Below, piece by piece: positions 32,098 to 45,011 of a stretch of 64,000 bases of DNA. A program made the position numbers and the translations under genes. Below the pieces are notes generated by a model, which saw only the letters and a program-made list of their open reading frames with translations, was not told where the DNA came from and made no database searches. Source of the DNA: Dichetophora obliterata (Eukaryota > Arthropoda > Insecta > Diptera > Sciomyzidae); assembly GCA_963920525.1 (NCBI GenBank), contig OY986439.1:47714982-47778981 (forward strand), given 5' to 3'. Numbering within the stretch: the stretch's first letter is position 1; the number at the start of each line of letters is the position of its first letter.

Positions 32098-34260
32098 TAA
32101 ATTTTAAAATATAGATTTTTTTTAAGGAAAGAAAAGGTGAATTTTACGAGAGAATAAAAATTATTGCAACGATGAAAGATGAGAGTATAACATTTTTTAA
32201 AATGCACTACGTTTTTAATTGATTTAACAAAAGAAAGTAACGAGTTCCAAAAACGAATTGCAAATATATAAAATTGTCTTTCAGATGTCAAACAGAAGTG
32301 ACGCAATTGTAATATCGAAGAGAACCGATTGGAACGAGAAGCGGTAATATGGTTGTACAAGTAAGCTGGCTCACCAGTGTTTGTAGTGTATGTAGCAATA
32401 GTAAAGTACGAAATCTAAGAATGTTTTCAAAGGTCATGTTGCAGATGCGTATTGCATAAGGGGACACATGATCAGTACGTTTTAATCCATAAGAATATCT
32501 AGCAATGTTGTTAAAAGCAACATTTAGTTTTTGTTTACTAACAGAATCGCAAATTGCATAAATTTTGCAAGCATAAAGAAGCGTAGGGGGATGTACGCTT
32601 TAGCTATAAGCAGTCTAATATTAAGTGGCGTGAAATGTTGTGAAACCCACAGTACTCTAAGAATTCCATAAACCTTGCCTATTGCAGTCCCAATGTGTGT
32701 GTTCCAAGTGAAAGTCCTATTAAAGATAACATCAAGATTTTTAGCTGAATTAACGAAGCCAATTGTGGAGTTGTTCAAGAAAATTTTAGGAAATTCCGAG
32801 ACATCGACTAGTTTTTTAGAGATGACTATACACTTAGACTTTTTTGGGTTAAGACACAAGCCATTTTGTCCTGCCCAAGTTGTTATGCGTGCTAAATCGT
32901 TGTTGAAAGCAGAAATACAGTCTAGTTTACAGATTAAATACAATTGGACGTCGTCAGCGTACATATGAACTTTGCATTTTTTAAGAACTGTGGGTAAGTC
33001 ATTAGTATACATGGAAAACAGGAGAGGCCCAAGAACAGAGCCTTGAGGTACTCCCCTGTTAATCTTCAAGAATTCTGATGTCTTATTATTGACAAATACT
33101 GCTTGGGATCTATTAGAAAGATATGACTTGAACAGGTTTGCTGCTGTATGAGAGAAGTTAAACATGTTGATTAATTTCGAATAAAGGATGCCATAGTCAA
33201 CTGTATCGAAGGCCTTAGAATGATCAAGAAGAATTAAAAAGCTAAGTTTTCTATCATCCAAGCCTGCACTAATCTCTTCAGCTACATCTATTAGAGCTGT
33301 AACGCAGCTCGTCTTTGCCCTAAAACCTGACTGCCTAAAACTTTGCCCTAAACTAACAGATAAATTTGTTAGTTTGATTGTAAAGAATTACTTCAAAAGC
33401 CTTGGCCACGTAAGACAGAATAGCAACAGGTCTATTCTATACTCGCTGAGAGATTTTGGTATTGGAATTAGTTTTGGCTTCTTTTCAGTATTTTGGGAAG
33501 ATAGAAGTAGTAAGAATTGTGTTGAAAATGTGTGTTATGTATCGTAAAACTACGGGTAATAAAATTGTTAGAAATAATCGATGAATTTTATCGAAATTCA
33601 CGGCGCTTGATTTTATTGATAGAATACTGGACAGTACCTCATTTTGATCAACGCAACGGAAGGAAAAGTTTTTATCTGGGCGGAGGACGGAAGGCGAAGA
33701 ACCATTTGAATTTGCGCAAACATTTTCATCAACTATATGGATTGGTACATTTACAAAATTTCGGTTTAATTTATTTGCATCGTTATCATCACTTACAGCA
33801 GACAAGTTCTTCACGGATTTCTTTCCATATCTTTTTTGAATCAACTGCATTTTTGTATTTTTTACCATAAAATCTTCTCTTAGCAGCTACTATTTCATTA
33901 TTTACCTTTTTCCTCATTTCTTTAAACTCAGCATACAACTCTGGTGTTTTGAATTGCTTCCACCGATGGTGAGACACGTTTCGCGCCGCTATAATTCTTT
34001 TGATATAACCATTAAACCAATGCTATTGCTGAATTTTAACACTTCTAGTTTTGATTGGGACAAACTCATTATATAAGTTTACAATATTTTGCTGCAAATA
34101 ATTGACCTGGTTTTTAATCGATGGCATTTCATAAATAACTTGCCAATTTATCTTTCGAGTTTCTTGTTCAAGCCGCCAATAATCAATGTTTTTAAAATCA
34201 CGAAAGCTGAAAGAAAACCAAACTAAAAAGAAAATAAAAAGCAAGGAAACTAAGATTGTG
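32098..34260 (-). mobile_element. LINE remnant (RT-encoding non-LTR retrotransposon)
   Basis: The minus strand carries, in 5' to 3' order, a post-endonuclease linker (34244-33789), a reverse transcriptase (33868-32524) and a C-terminal RFWNSL motif (32360-32085 frame). The endonuclease domain is absent, so the copy is 5'-truncated at about 34260, next to a piggyBac remnant. Several frameshifts break the reading frame. It could belong to the jockey or a related clade; I cannot place it. Confidence 0.8.
32524..33868 (-). pseudogene. LINE ORF2 reverse transcriptase, frameshifted
   Basis: The longest open part (33261-32524, 245 codons) has the RT motifs in order: LILLDHSKAFDTVDYGIL (palm Asp), NRGVPQGSVLGPLLF and MYADDVQLY with the catalytic YADD pair. 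Upstream in other frames are VAKAFEVILYNQ and QSGFRAKTSC, the usual finger motifs, and 33868-33485 holds the region before them. The core active-site residues are retained, but at least two frameshifts, near 33300-33380 and 33485, prevent a single product. It makes cDNA in the intact family; this copy is dead. Confidence 0.85.
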
Positions 34261-34399
34261 CTTGGAAAAATTCAATGCTGACAGTTGATTGTACAGAAGT
34301 ACTTTGGATAGGTTATTTACAAAGAATAGATCTATGGGAGTATTAGTTGAATGTTATTTTGGTACAAAGAATTTAAATGAAAACATAAAGGTTATTTTA

Positions 34400-35794
34400 T
34401 CGGTACCGGCGAGGAACATACGACAACATATATGCTTGCAATTTATGTTCATACACAACTTCTGTATGATAAATTGGCTTTTGACGCATGTCGAGTAGAA
34501 CTGAAGAAATTTTGAGTCCTATCTTTCCTTATTGTTCCCAAAATAGTCATGCGATCCTTATGTAAATCTTCTGCCAATTCATACGAAGTGAAAAAGTTTT
34601 CACACGTTACATTTCTGTCAGAAAGTCCTTCCACCAAATCCAAAACAACACGCCGTCCGAGAATACGTTCAGGAGTGGCATTACGATTCCGACCAACACA
34701 AATTTGTGTATTGTATGCATACCAGCTTTTTGAGTCGCATAGCACCCAAATTTTGATGCCATATTTCTCCGGCCTGGATGGAATATACTGACGAAATGGA
34801 CATCGCCCACGATACGGAACTAACTGTTCATCTACGGTAATGTTTTTTCCTGGTGTGTATACAACTTTCAAATTATGATTCCATTTATCGTATACATTTC
34901 GAGTCGGTGCCAATTTGTCACGTACAGAAGTACTTGTAGATGCAGTGTTGGCCATATGTTGTTCGCGGTCATCAAATCGAATGCAACCATGGATGAACAT
35001 GTGAAATGCAGACGAAACATCAACTATAGTAGCAGCTGCTAATGCTTTTGGACCTGAATTATAACAAAAATTAAACATATAATGAACATGAACCCATAAC
35101 AAAGAGGGTAGGTTTTTACCTGAAGTAAAATTTTCTGCACGTCAAAATGAATTTCTTCGATTTATTTCAAATGGTTGCGATGAATATTCAATATTCTTAT
35201 TTATTAAAAAAATATTTATTTTCAATATTTCCTGCATTTTCTTCTGCTAAATTTTGCTCAAGTGGCTCAATATCGTCTTCATACGAATGCACGCTAACTT
35301 CACTTTCATCATTCTCCTCATCTGATAATGCAAAATCATCTTCACTATTGCACGGAGATTCGCCCACTTCGCTTTCCAAATCAAAATCCATTTCTAGTTT
35401 ATCTCGCTGCCTACTTTCACGTAAAAATCTATCCATTTTTTATCAAATACTTCGAAACACAAATAAAATTCAAATAAATGTGCAAACAAATTTCACTTAT
35501 TGAATTTCATAAAACGAAAAAATAAGAGCGTGCTATAAATCCACACACAAATATAAGCGGCAATTCCAGGTGCCTGCTTATGTGTATGCGCGCGCATACA
35601 CAGGGACCGATTCGTAACTATAACTGCACAGGCAAATACAGTAAGGGTACAAATTCAAAAACGGGTTTTTTTGGTTGTTCAGGCAAAATAATTCTACTTT
35701 GCAAAATACAAGGTCATTCCGCTGAACCGTTTTTATTTTATTCAAGGTTAAAGATCAAAATTTTATGCGAGCGCATACAGGGGACCGATGGGGG
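34400..35794 (-). mobile_element. Decayed piggyBac element
   Basis: The 5' end lies at TTAA (35795-35798), preceded on the + strand by CAGGGGACCGATGGGGG; that is, the element starts TTAACCCCC on the minus strand. A subterminal direct relative, GCGCATACACAGGGACCGA, is at 35592 and overlaps a perfect 22-bp palindrome at 35581-35602 (TGTGTATGCGC and its complement). The other TTAA end was not found; the LINE at 32.1-34.26 kb abuts the truncated 3' side. Confidence 0.65.
34449..35436 (-). pseudogene. piggyBac transposase with internal deletion
   Basis: The N-terminal acidic part (35436-35197, MDRFLRESRQRDKLEMDFDL...) has the Asp/Glu-Ser-rich character of piggyBac N-termini. The catalytic core resumes at about 35060-34449 with YTPGKNITVDEQLVPYRGRC, then YGIKIWVLCDSKSWYAYN and NVTCENFFTSYELAEDL. 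The first catalytic Asp (VDEQL) is present. In the second motif the family's DNFFTS reads ENFFTS, an Asp-to-Glu change. Some 200 residues between the two parts, and the C-terminal Cys-rich region, are missing or out of frame. Inactive. Confidence 0.82.
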
Positions 35795-35798
35795 TTAA

Positions 35799-37787
35799 GG
35801 ACTTTTATATTAAGAATCCTTTTTTTTAATCGAGTGTGAAATTGCAATCTTTGTCTTAATAAAATTAAAAAAAATATATTGCAATTTAAATCAATTAAAA
35901 AATATCTGATTCATCTATCTTAATATTCTTGAAAACTCCCTAATAATTGAATGGCTACGAATCAAAACTCACAAGCCTCATTTTTAAAAAAAAAAAATTA
36001 GTTGAAAACGAAACTGAATTCGTGCAATTCATAATGAATACTATGGCACTTCGAAAAAATTTTGAAAAACTTTGAATCTTCGTCGTCCACAATAACGACT
36101 TTATTGAGTTTGGTTTTAAAACTCACATTATGGGCAAACTCAAATTTGTTTCAAAACTCACTAACTCCAAAAAACTAAAAAAAGCTTACACCATCATTAA
36201 AAAGATAAGCTTGCAGAACTCACAAAACCCACATACATATATGCCAATAATTAGGTAAATAATGGAAATAATTGAATAACAATAAAGGTGGCATATTTTA
36301 ATAACTTATATTGATTTATGGCTCTAAAGAAGGAAAGAATTGCTAAACAAGTGCCCCATAGACCTCAACAAGTGCCCCATAGACCAAGAGACCCCATAGA
36401 AAAAACCGATGCGACCACAAAATTAGCTAAAGACTAAAGGAAAAACAAAACGGCAAGTTAATGTTATAAAATTATTTTCTAACATGAAAATTTGAAATAT
36501 GTTACAAAATATTCATATGCATTTATCTATAATGCTGCCAATTCCATCTAAATGTGGTCATAAAGCTGGTAAGTTGCTTTACAAAAAAACTTTAAATGAT
36601 TGACCACGCTAAATGTATTTGAAAAATGAAACAAATTTATCAAAATAATTTTACCTTAAAACATTTAAAATGTAACACTATCCAAAAAAGAAGGCCTAAA
36701 CTCTAAAAGCTGATTAAAAAACATCTGCAAAAAATATTATGAAATTTTACGTCTTTTATTGGCGATTTTGTAAAAAGATCGCACTATTCAGCGGGTTTTT
36801 TTAATTCTGTCAAAAATTTAGCGTTTTTTTTTTTCAAAATAGTAATATATTCTCTACTTTTCATGGTAGGATAATATTTTAAGCACTTCTAGCGTGAAAT
36901 ATTTTTAATTTGGCTCTCTGAACTAAAACTATATTAAATGAAAGCAATCTGTTGCCAGCTATAATTGCTGTTAATTCCCGTGGATTTTTGTTAAAGTGTA
37001 TAACTTATACAAGCAAGACTCGAAATATGCAAAAAAAATATTTCAACAGGAATATCAAAAACTAACTTCTTTTTAAGTATGTTGCAAAACTATTATTATT
37101 GATGTTTTTGGTACTTCTAGATTAAGAGTTAATCTAATAGCGAAAAACGAAATTTCGAAAATGAATAAATGCCCAAAGAGAAAAGGGGAGGAATGAAACT
37201 GCATTCCTACGAAAAAAAGAAAGTATGATGACTCAGACTGCTGCAGAGCACAAAATTTTGGATGTCATTATTTGCCATCTAAGCTTTCCATCCTAAAATT
37301 TGTAACGAAGATATTCATAGTTTTGTTTGCCAGAAAAATTTACGATTACCAAAACTAATATATATCAATCAACCAAGCCTAAAATTTTCTTATGTAATTT
37401 AACGATTTTCAGAGGTTGTTCAGGAGTTCTACTTAATTAAGTTATGTAATTAAACCAAAAGTTATTAGAGGCAACATGGTTGCTATAAGTCCTGAACAAA
37501 AAAAAAACGTTACGAAATTGCTGGGAAAAACGTTATGGTGCAGATAGGAAATCATTGCCAGAACTTAAATTTTATTGGGCAATGCTTGGAACTTATATTT
37601 GGATGAAGATAAAGAAATACTGTGTTATCAAAGGTTTAATCATTCAGAACTATTTTTTTGTGTTTGTGTTTGAAATATCCTTATTATGAAAAATTTTATT
37701 TTTAATTTTGTCTTAAATAATTATTATAAAAACACTAAGAAATCTCCTTGTAAAAATTTTATGAAATGTACAATATCGCTTATTGAG
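35799..37787. other. AT-rich DNA, minor tandem repeat
   Basis: AACAAGTGCCCCATAGACC occurs twice in tandem (about 36348-36387). No gene or complete TE seen. Confidence 0.5.
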
Positions 37788-39630
37788 TACTAGCTGTTAT
37801 ACCCGGTGTTACTCGAGAGTCATTTATATAAACATTTTAACATACACTTCTCGATTAAATGTTCAAATTAAATGTAAACAAAGATTTATATTAAAAAATA
37901 TATTGAACTTTTTAACAAATTTTAATGAATATATTAAAAACAGCGGAGCTATTGGCATTAAAAGTATAAAAATTTGATTTTCATATAATTTTTTTCTCAT
38001 TATTAGCTATCAATGTTTTATGAAAATTCGTTGTACTAAAAATGATTGTACCTACTAAAATTTCTATTAGCTGCGTTTTTTCATTGGAAATCAGAATCAT
38101 ATAATCGCATTTGCAAGCAAAGCAAAAGCAAAGCAAGTGAGCTGGACATTTAAATTGATCCAATTCTATGTTTCTAAGTGTTGATGACGCTAGATAACGC
38201 TGCGACTAAAAAAACTGGCAGTACTGCATTATTTTACTTTTTAAAAGTTTGTTAGCAATAGCATTTTCGCAAAATATTTCGCAAAACTTATCTGCTAGCT
38301 GCATAAGAACATCAGATATTCTTCTGTAAGTAGAAAATAGCGCCACATGTCTACAATCCCAAACGTGTGGGGTTAAATTTGAAGAAACTTTTGAAAAAAT
38401 ATTATTCAGCTATTCACCGCAAGATGTATAGTTTTTACCCACAGTTCTTACAAATGTGGCGCCATTTATCTGTGAATTTAACGCACAGATCAAAACTAAT
38501 GAAATAATTGTGCTAACCAGATGCGCATATGTTTTATTATATCGCCATATAGCTGAAACTGATTACATTAAAATATATTAACTTTTACAGCATTCGTATT
38601 CATAGTCATCTTTTAGATAAAATTGTGATATATATATACGACATTTAAAGTACCATTGATAAAAAACTAAGTGACAGCGGTGACACAATTCTGAGAAAAA
38701 TAGAGCCATCACAACAAAACAAATTTAACAGGAGGGGGGCAGAGGTGGGGAGGCAAAAAACTAAGTAGATCACTATAAGGAAGTTTTTATAATCCAAAAT
38801 GTTCGTAATTACTCTAGACACACAACTGCATTCTTAGAGATAAATAGGGACGTTCAAACTGTATAGAGAATTTTAACACAAAACTAAGTTTTATTAATAG
38901 TCTGGTATGAAAAAATAGATTTTTAGCCATAACTTTTGATTGGAAAGAGATATTGGGGGTACCCTTGTTGTTTTGATGACAAAAACAGTAAAATAATTTT
39001 TGAGCTTAGCTGGGAGAATTTTTGCAAATAAACGCTATGTCATATTAAAGGTTTAATTGATCTCATTTTTACAACAACAACAATTTTTGAGTAATTTTTT
39101 GATTAAAAATTCAATATTTTGGACATTATTTGACATAATCATAAAACATATATACACTGACTTAACGATACAGTTCAACCTATTTTTGTGAAGTGATTTT
39201 ATTGAACTTTCAAACAAAAAAAATTTGAATGAAATATATTAATGGACAGCGGAGACCAAATCGAAAGACCAAACTTTGATTTTCATGTCGCATTTTTCTC
39301 TTTCTTAGGCAACGATGTTTTATGAAAAAGTCGTTGTACTGAAAATTTCTCCAATTTTGAAGATATGTCAATGTTTTTGATGTCAAAATAACAAACAATT
39401 TTTAAAATTAAATACACAAAATTCTCCTATCGTAAAAAGTTTTATAATAACTAAATTACCGTTAGTTGAAAAATTTCAGAGGGGGCGTGGCAAAAATTAA
39501 GTATTTAACACTTCAAGTTGGTATGCACTTAGTATGTATACCTAATTTGAGCAAAATCCGTTAAGCCGTTTACATTTGTATATAGGCCAAACAAACAAAC
39601 AGAAAATGAGTTTTATTACTATAGATCAAT
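37788..39630 (+). mobile_element. Putative TE fragment (unclassified)
   Basis: It starts with TACTAGCTGTTATACCCGGT then GTTACTCGAG and ends with GAGCAAAATCCGTTAAGCCG, AAACAAACAAACAG and TTTTATTACTATAGAT. I recall this pairing of an opening 'TAGCTG..ACCCGG' and a closing 'AAATCCGTTAAGCCGTT..ATATAGAT' in many insect repeats but do not know the class. Two inner segments, about 38020 and 39310, share TGTTTTATGAAAA..TCGTTGTACT. No coding frame. Confidence 0.4.
38336..38469. repeat. Small inverted repeat, possible MITE
   Basis: AAAATAGCGCCACATGT at about 38335 pairs imperfectly with ACAAATGTGGCGCCATTT ending about 38467. Arms of about 16 bp; a target duplication was not recognised. Confidence 0.35.
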
Positions 39631-40883
39631 ACCCACAATATCCAAATTGATTAATTACATAACTCAAAAAAATCCATGATTTTGCAGCAAAAGTTACACA
39701 ATCTCCAAAAATATTGACCCTTTTTCTACCATTAAATGTTCAAAGAAAAATTTTTTGTTATTCTTGAGTGAAGATGGAGATCGATTGAGTTCAAATGAAT
39801 GAATTAAAAAAGTTGCACAACATAATATGCTTTTGTTAGATATTAACCAATTCATCTCCAAACCAGTTATAGTGGAACCTGTAAGTTTTGATTCTAAGCC
39901 TTTCAATTGCTGTTCGACTTTACTAATTAGTTGAAATTCTTTATAAAAAAAGTTTACATATATTATACAAATAAAAAATTCACCGGTTAAACCACCAGAA
40001 CGCGACGAGATACGAGCTACATTTCGTATCTAGAGGTCAATTACATCAGATTTTTTTCGACAAGTTGTTTTTAAAGTTATTTTAAAGAAATCAAAAAATC
40101 ATTAAATTCATTTCTACAAAGTTTCCTGAATTTATTTAAACTGAAATTCAAAAATTTAATAAAATTTTTCAATTTTTAACAATTCAGAAAAATGTTTATT
40201 TTCCATAAAACTTTTTTTAAACTGAAGAATTTTTTGCAAATTAGTATTTGTCTTGCGTGAAGATCGGCAAATCTCTTGAAATTTTTAAAATAAAATATCT
40301 TTTTTCAATTTCGAAACAATGAGATTGCAAAATATTGCTTCTTGAGCAATAATTTTGTTATCTTTTAAAAATATTTAATAAAACTTTTATAATAAATATT
40401 TTAAAAAATCGTTTTGCAAAGTGTCCCCTCTTTTATATAAAGATAATTTCTTCATATCGTATCTGCGCCAAGAAAAACAGTTATGTGATTTTATTTCAAT
40501 TTTTTTATTGCTTTTTTTATTATCACTGTCTATATTATTGTCCACATTTCTGCATTTGCCTTTTTTATGCTATGATCTCATTCTCTAGCTGCAGAAGGTC
40601 CTTTAAAATAATAGATTTCCAAAAATTATTTTTGTAGCTATAAAATTAACAGAATGAATAAATATATGGTAAAAAATCTTTTATACTAAATTTGATCTCA
40701 ATATGATAACATCTTCCTATTCCAAAATGTCCTTAAATATTACGGTGCTAAAAAAAATTAATTTAAAGAATTTGTCACCTGACTCATTAAGAAAATCATC
40801 TGAAAAAATTTCATATAATCAATGTTTGGGTTAGTACCTATAACTTAATCTAAAAATCTTTGTAATATAATTTTTTTTTATAA
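39631..40883. other. AT-rich DNA, no recognisable feature
   Basis: Nothing supportable. The minus frame 39694-39906 appears fortuitous. Confidence 0.5.
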
Positions 40884-42298
40884 CACAGTGCAACACATAA
40901 TTTCGGGGTTGAACCAAATCAATCTTAAACGATAGTATTTAATATCAATAACAAAAGCCCAAGTCGCTTTTTGGTCTACTACGTCACAATTTTTTTTACA
41001 GTGGTTTAAAATTTAAATTTTTTTGGTCCAAATTAAATTCAAATATATAAAAAATTATACTCCAGGGAATATTTTTTCGCAACACTTCAACCCCTTAGCT
41101 CCTTCCAGTATGGGTCAATTTGACCCTTTTTTTTGGTAAAGGCCCTATAAGTCAACTTTGGAGGGAGGTCAAAGGTTAAAACCTTCCAAAAAAATATTAT
41201 CCAGAAAATTTCACTAGGGGTCACCCAAGACAAGCAACTTCTACGTGTTAAAGGTTCCACATAAAATACGAACCGAAAAGGCAATACATTTATTTTCATT
41301 TTAGGAAATTTTAATGTTTTTTAAAATAGTATTCATATCATTATCACTGTTATGGCATGAAATATCATATTCTTCAAAGAGGTTTATATATATTTCTTTA
41401 AAAATGCGGTCTGTATAAATGGAATTAGTCCCACCTGGTACTAAAGTGTTGATTGCAAGGAAAGTTTAATATATAATTACCGCAATTTAAATGGCAAGGA
41501 TACCAGATGAAATGGTTTTCCTTGCTCATCCGATTCCGTGCAGAGTTTCCTTTCAAAAAAGTCCAGATGCAAGTGCAAAAAATTAATGTTTAACGACATT
41601 TTCACGCCAAGATTCTCGAACGCATTGAGCATCTCAGTTACATCCTTTTTATAGGCATAAGAGCGTTTTTTTCCAAGAAGACCATTTATAACCCCTTTTA
41701 CTGCATTCCATTTCTAAGCTAAGCCACCTTAATACAATTTACGTAATTTGCTTCTATTTTATAAAGTATTACGAATATAATTATAGCTTTATACCGTTAC
41801 GCTGGACCGTTATAATATTACAAATTTATTACTAAATGAAGATATTATTATCTCACGATAAAATAGTTGCTTAAAAATAAATGTATTATCTTTTCGGTCC
41901 GTTTTTTATGTGAAACCTTTAACTCGTAGAGATTACTTGTCTTAAGTGACCCCTAGTGAAATTTTCTGGAATAATTTAACCTTTAACCTCCCTCCAAAGT
42001 TGACTTATAGGGTATTTTCCAAAAAAGGTTAAAGTGTTTCGAAAAAATATTCCCCGAAAAATTTTAATTTAGGCTTCCGAAGACAAAAACCACCCTGAAT
42101 TAAGTTTAACATACAATTTTTCATATTGTTTGATTCTATTTTTGACAAAAAAAGTCAAATTTAAAACCACTGTTTAAAATATTTGTGACATAGTGGAGCA
42201 AAAAGGGACTTTGGCTTTTGTTATTGATGTAAAATACTTTCGTTTGAGATTGGTTTCGTTCACCTCCGAGACAGTGACCATCATTTTGTGTCATAGTG
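40884..42298 (-). mobile_element. CMC-type (CACTA/Chapaev-like) element, 1,415 bp
   Basis: Long diverged inverted arms (about 40884-41310 and 41855-42298) end in CACAGTGCAACACATAAT and, reversed, CACTATGACACAAAATG. The flanks are a 3-bp direct repeat taa (40881-40883 and 42299-42301). Arms share phrases such as CAATAACAAAAGCC and GTCAACTTTGGAGGGAGGT on opposite strands. CACT-type ends with 3-bp duplications are known for CACTA and Chapaev3 elements, and a transposase-like remnant lies in the centre. Confidence 0.65.
41482..41706 (-). pseudogene. Fragment of a CMC-like transposase C-terminal region
   Basis: On the minus strand from about 41706 the frame reads WNAVKGVINGLLGKKRSYAY, later LNAFENLGVKMSLNINFLHL, then HLDFFERKLCTESDEQGKPF, to TAA at about 41482. 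I recall the pattern FLGN.K..NY...V..ML..F..LGC.MSLK.HFLHSHLDFFP.N.GAVSDEHGERFH from TE-encoded proteins of arthropods and cnidarians that I believe are Chapaev-like. Here GERFH reads GKPFH, and the preceding domain is missing. Too short to be functional. Confidence 0.6.
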
Positions 42299-43189
42299 TA
42301 ATTTATGTAATTTCTTAGGATATCTTAGAGCAAGAAGATGTGATCAGAACAAGACAAAATTTTGTGTAGCTGCATTTCATTTGTTTGTGAAATGAAGTGT
42401 TTCTTAAGATTTTTCATACAATTAGCAAGATTTAAAAAATGTCCTGTTGAAAAAAGCAGGAAGATGCAATCAAATCGAAATAAAATTTTGTAGTTTACAT
42501 GTCTGTTACAATACCTGTGGAATATGCCCTGAGCCAAATCGATGCTATGCGCATTTGAAGTTCACTATGGCCTAATGTATAGCCTTCTGTTTGCTTGTCA
42601 AAGTGCTAGTATTAATCTCTTTGATTGATATTTCTAATGATATGCCCACTTTAAAAGGCCTTGCTACAACAGTTAGAGAATTAGATTGTATATCAAAGCA
42701 ATTTTGAACAATGTCATAATTTAAAAAGTACGAGTGAAATCATGTCCCGGCGAGACATTACCACAAACATGAAAAATACGGTACATATGGCAACATTATA
42801 CTGGCACCTATAAACTTATGAATCAAAATTCATACCCTATGGAAAATCCTGACTACGAACCGGATCTACCTTTTGGATACCTTTTCCACTAAAATATTTC
42901 TGTACAATTAAACTATAGCTATAAATTTAGAAATTATGTTAGTTTTTGTGTTATTAAATTTTTCAATTTAGTGTCAATTTAATACGCATTTTAAATAATA
43001 CTCAAACGCAAACTTTTAAAACTCAAATACAGTTGGTAGAAGCTTGTAATTTTCAAGAAAATGTTGAAATTGTTTTACTGCTTTATTTTGTTATGATTTC
43101 ATATAGCTAAACTCTTAATTTCATGAGCCAAGAAGAGATACTATATATGTAGAGTCATTTACAACTTTTCTAAAACACATAAAACTTGA
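42299..43189. other. AT-rich DNA, no recognisable feature
   Basis: No gene or clear repeat. The minus frame 42325-42537 lacks any recognisable feature. Confidence 0.5.
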
Positions 43190-44170
43190 ATCAATTCGTT
43201 GTCAATGCATAAAATTATCCTTGACTCAATACGCCGTTTATGGCGCCAACATTTTTCATTAATGTCGTTTGTTCGTCCTGCTTCGGTGACGTCATCATAT
43301 TTCATTTTCAAGTTCATTGCAAACATTCATCTTGGTCACTTTTGGAATTTTGTTTTCGAGTGTGCCAGATTTTCAAGTTGCCATCATTTATATGAAGAAT
43401 AATGAAATTCCCAAACGTGACAACGTACAAGTTTACTGTTTGCCAATTTCCAATGGAAAGCGGAGCAAACACCAGTAACACCAACAACACTAACATCAAC
43501 ACTAACGCTAACAGCAGCAGCAACAAAACGAAAAACACAATCAAAGGACCAGCAGCAGCAGCAGCATTGAAAAAACGCATAAGATATAACTGTAATCGAT
43601 CAATGTGATATATAGAGAATTTGGAACAGCCGAGGATATATTTACTACCCACAAACAGTATGGCAAAAGTTTTCTTTGCTTGAACTTATATGCTATTCCT
43701 TTGCCATTTATGTAATTTTTTTAGTTATGTTTTCCTTTTTTGTTTTTTGACTAGCTTCATTGGCAATATTTTTGGCCAAATATTGGCATGTTAGCTAAAG
43801 TTACCACAGCTTCATACCGTTGGGACATTGCAGTAGTTGACATGCTTGAAACGGTCTTGAATGATGCTGCTGCTGCTACTGCTGCTGCTCACACGGCTGT
43901 GACAAATCATTGCTGAGTGTAAAAAGTTTGCTTTGGGGCAGTTGAGAGAGATCTTAGAAAGTAGAGCAGTAAAATGTTCATTCGGTAGTAGGTGTGGGGT
44001 TTGCAAAAAAGAATTTTTGATTTACTTTTATGTAAAACAGAATGAAAATGGTTGTTTTGGAAGCAGCTTAAGAATGACTTAGGATGGAAAAAAAAGTGAT
44101 TTAGTTTGGTTTTTTGAGTGGATGTTAAATTTTAAATTGTTTCAAAATCTACGGGGTGCCTCAGTAAGTG
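43190..44170. other. GC-richer, CAG-rich island, probably unique host DNA
   Basis: Contains CAG/GCA runs at about 43512-43522 and 43549-43567, an AACAC/ACTAAC-rich stretch, and GCT runs at 43864-43889. The + frame 43402-43608 encodes an Asn/Thr/Ser-rich then Ala-rich peptide, and the - frame 43314-43652 a hydrophobic one; both arise from trinucleotide runs. No splice context or domain, so no gene is called. Confidence 0.4.
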
Positions 44171-44254
44171 CTTTGGGTAAGCAACGTTTTACCAACATAT
44201 CCAGTTTTGATGGGTTAGTTTGAATAATACTCAATAATAATAACAACAATAATA

Positions 44255-44800
44255 AAAATTTACTCACGTGGATTAAAAAGTAAATTTTTATTGATTTTTT
44301 ATGTAATAATCTCTACGATAATATTCATAAAGTGCATGGTAGAATAAAAAAATCGATTTTGAAAAATCAAAGTCTTCCTGAACCATTTATTTTTTCTTTC
44401 TTGTTAATTATAGCCTTTACTAATTAAGCCTTATTTTTCTCAAATCTCTTAATTCATGTCAATAAAATACCTCCGATCAAAAATCTCAAGTTTCAAGTCT
44501 TCCTATTAACTCTCTAATCTTTTTCTTTAACCTTTCTTTGATAAATCTTGGTTACCAATTAAAATGTCTACAAATGCATCGTTCTTATATTTTAAACAGA
44601 TATTTTAACTTCAAAAACCTCATAATTGCAAAAAAATTTCAGATAAAATTTTACTCAAATGGATTAATGCTTCTTTTGTCTATTTTAAATAATAATCACT
44701 AAGATATTATTTCTAAGTGCTTGATATAGTAAAATAATAGATTTCTGAAGACCGAAATTTTCCTGAACCATTTATTTTATATTACAATTTTTACTGCATT
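44255..44800 (+). repeat. Diverged tandem repeat, ~390-bp period
   Basis: A segment beginning TTTACTCACGTGGATTAA (about 44260) and ending TCTTCCTGAACCATTTATTTT recurs from TTTACTCAAATGGATTAA (about 44650) to TTTCCTGAACCATTTATTTT. No coding capacity. Confidence 0.6.
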
Positions 44801-45011
44801 TACTAATTTAAATTAATTTTTTCAATCCTACTTATTTATGTATATTCAATCCTACTTATTTTTATAAAAAAAATTATTAATACTGCATAATTGTTTGAAA
44901 ACAGCTATTTATGGAAGGTTGAAGATGTAATTTATATACATAAATAAGTATAATAAGTATAAATAAAAAAAAAATTTATATAGAAAAATAAGATTTATCC
45001 TTTTCATCCTT

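Noticed and set aside
43314..43652. Poly-Asn/Ala and poly-Leu frames as coding exons
   Set aside because: They come from CAG/GCA and AAC runs on opposite strands. No splice sites or conservation can be shown.
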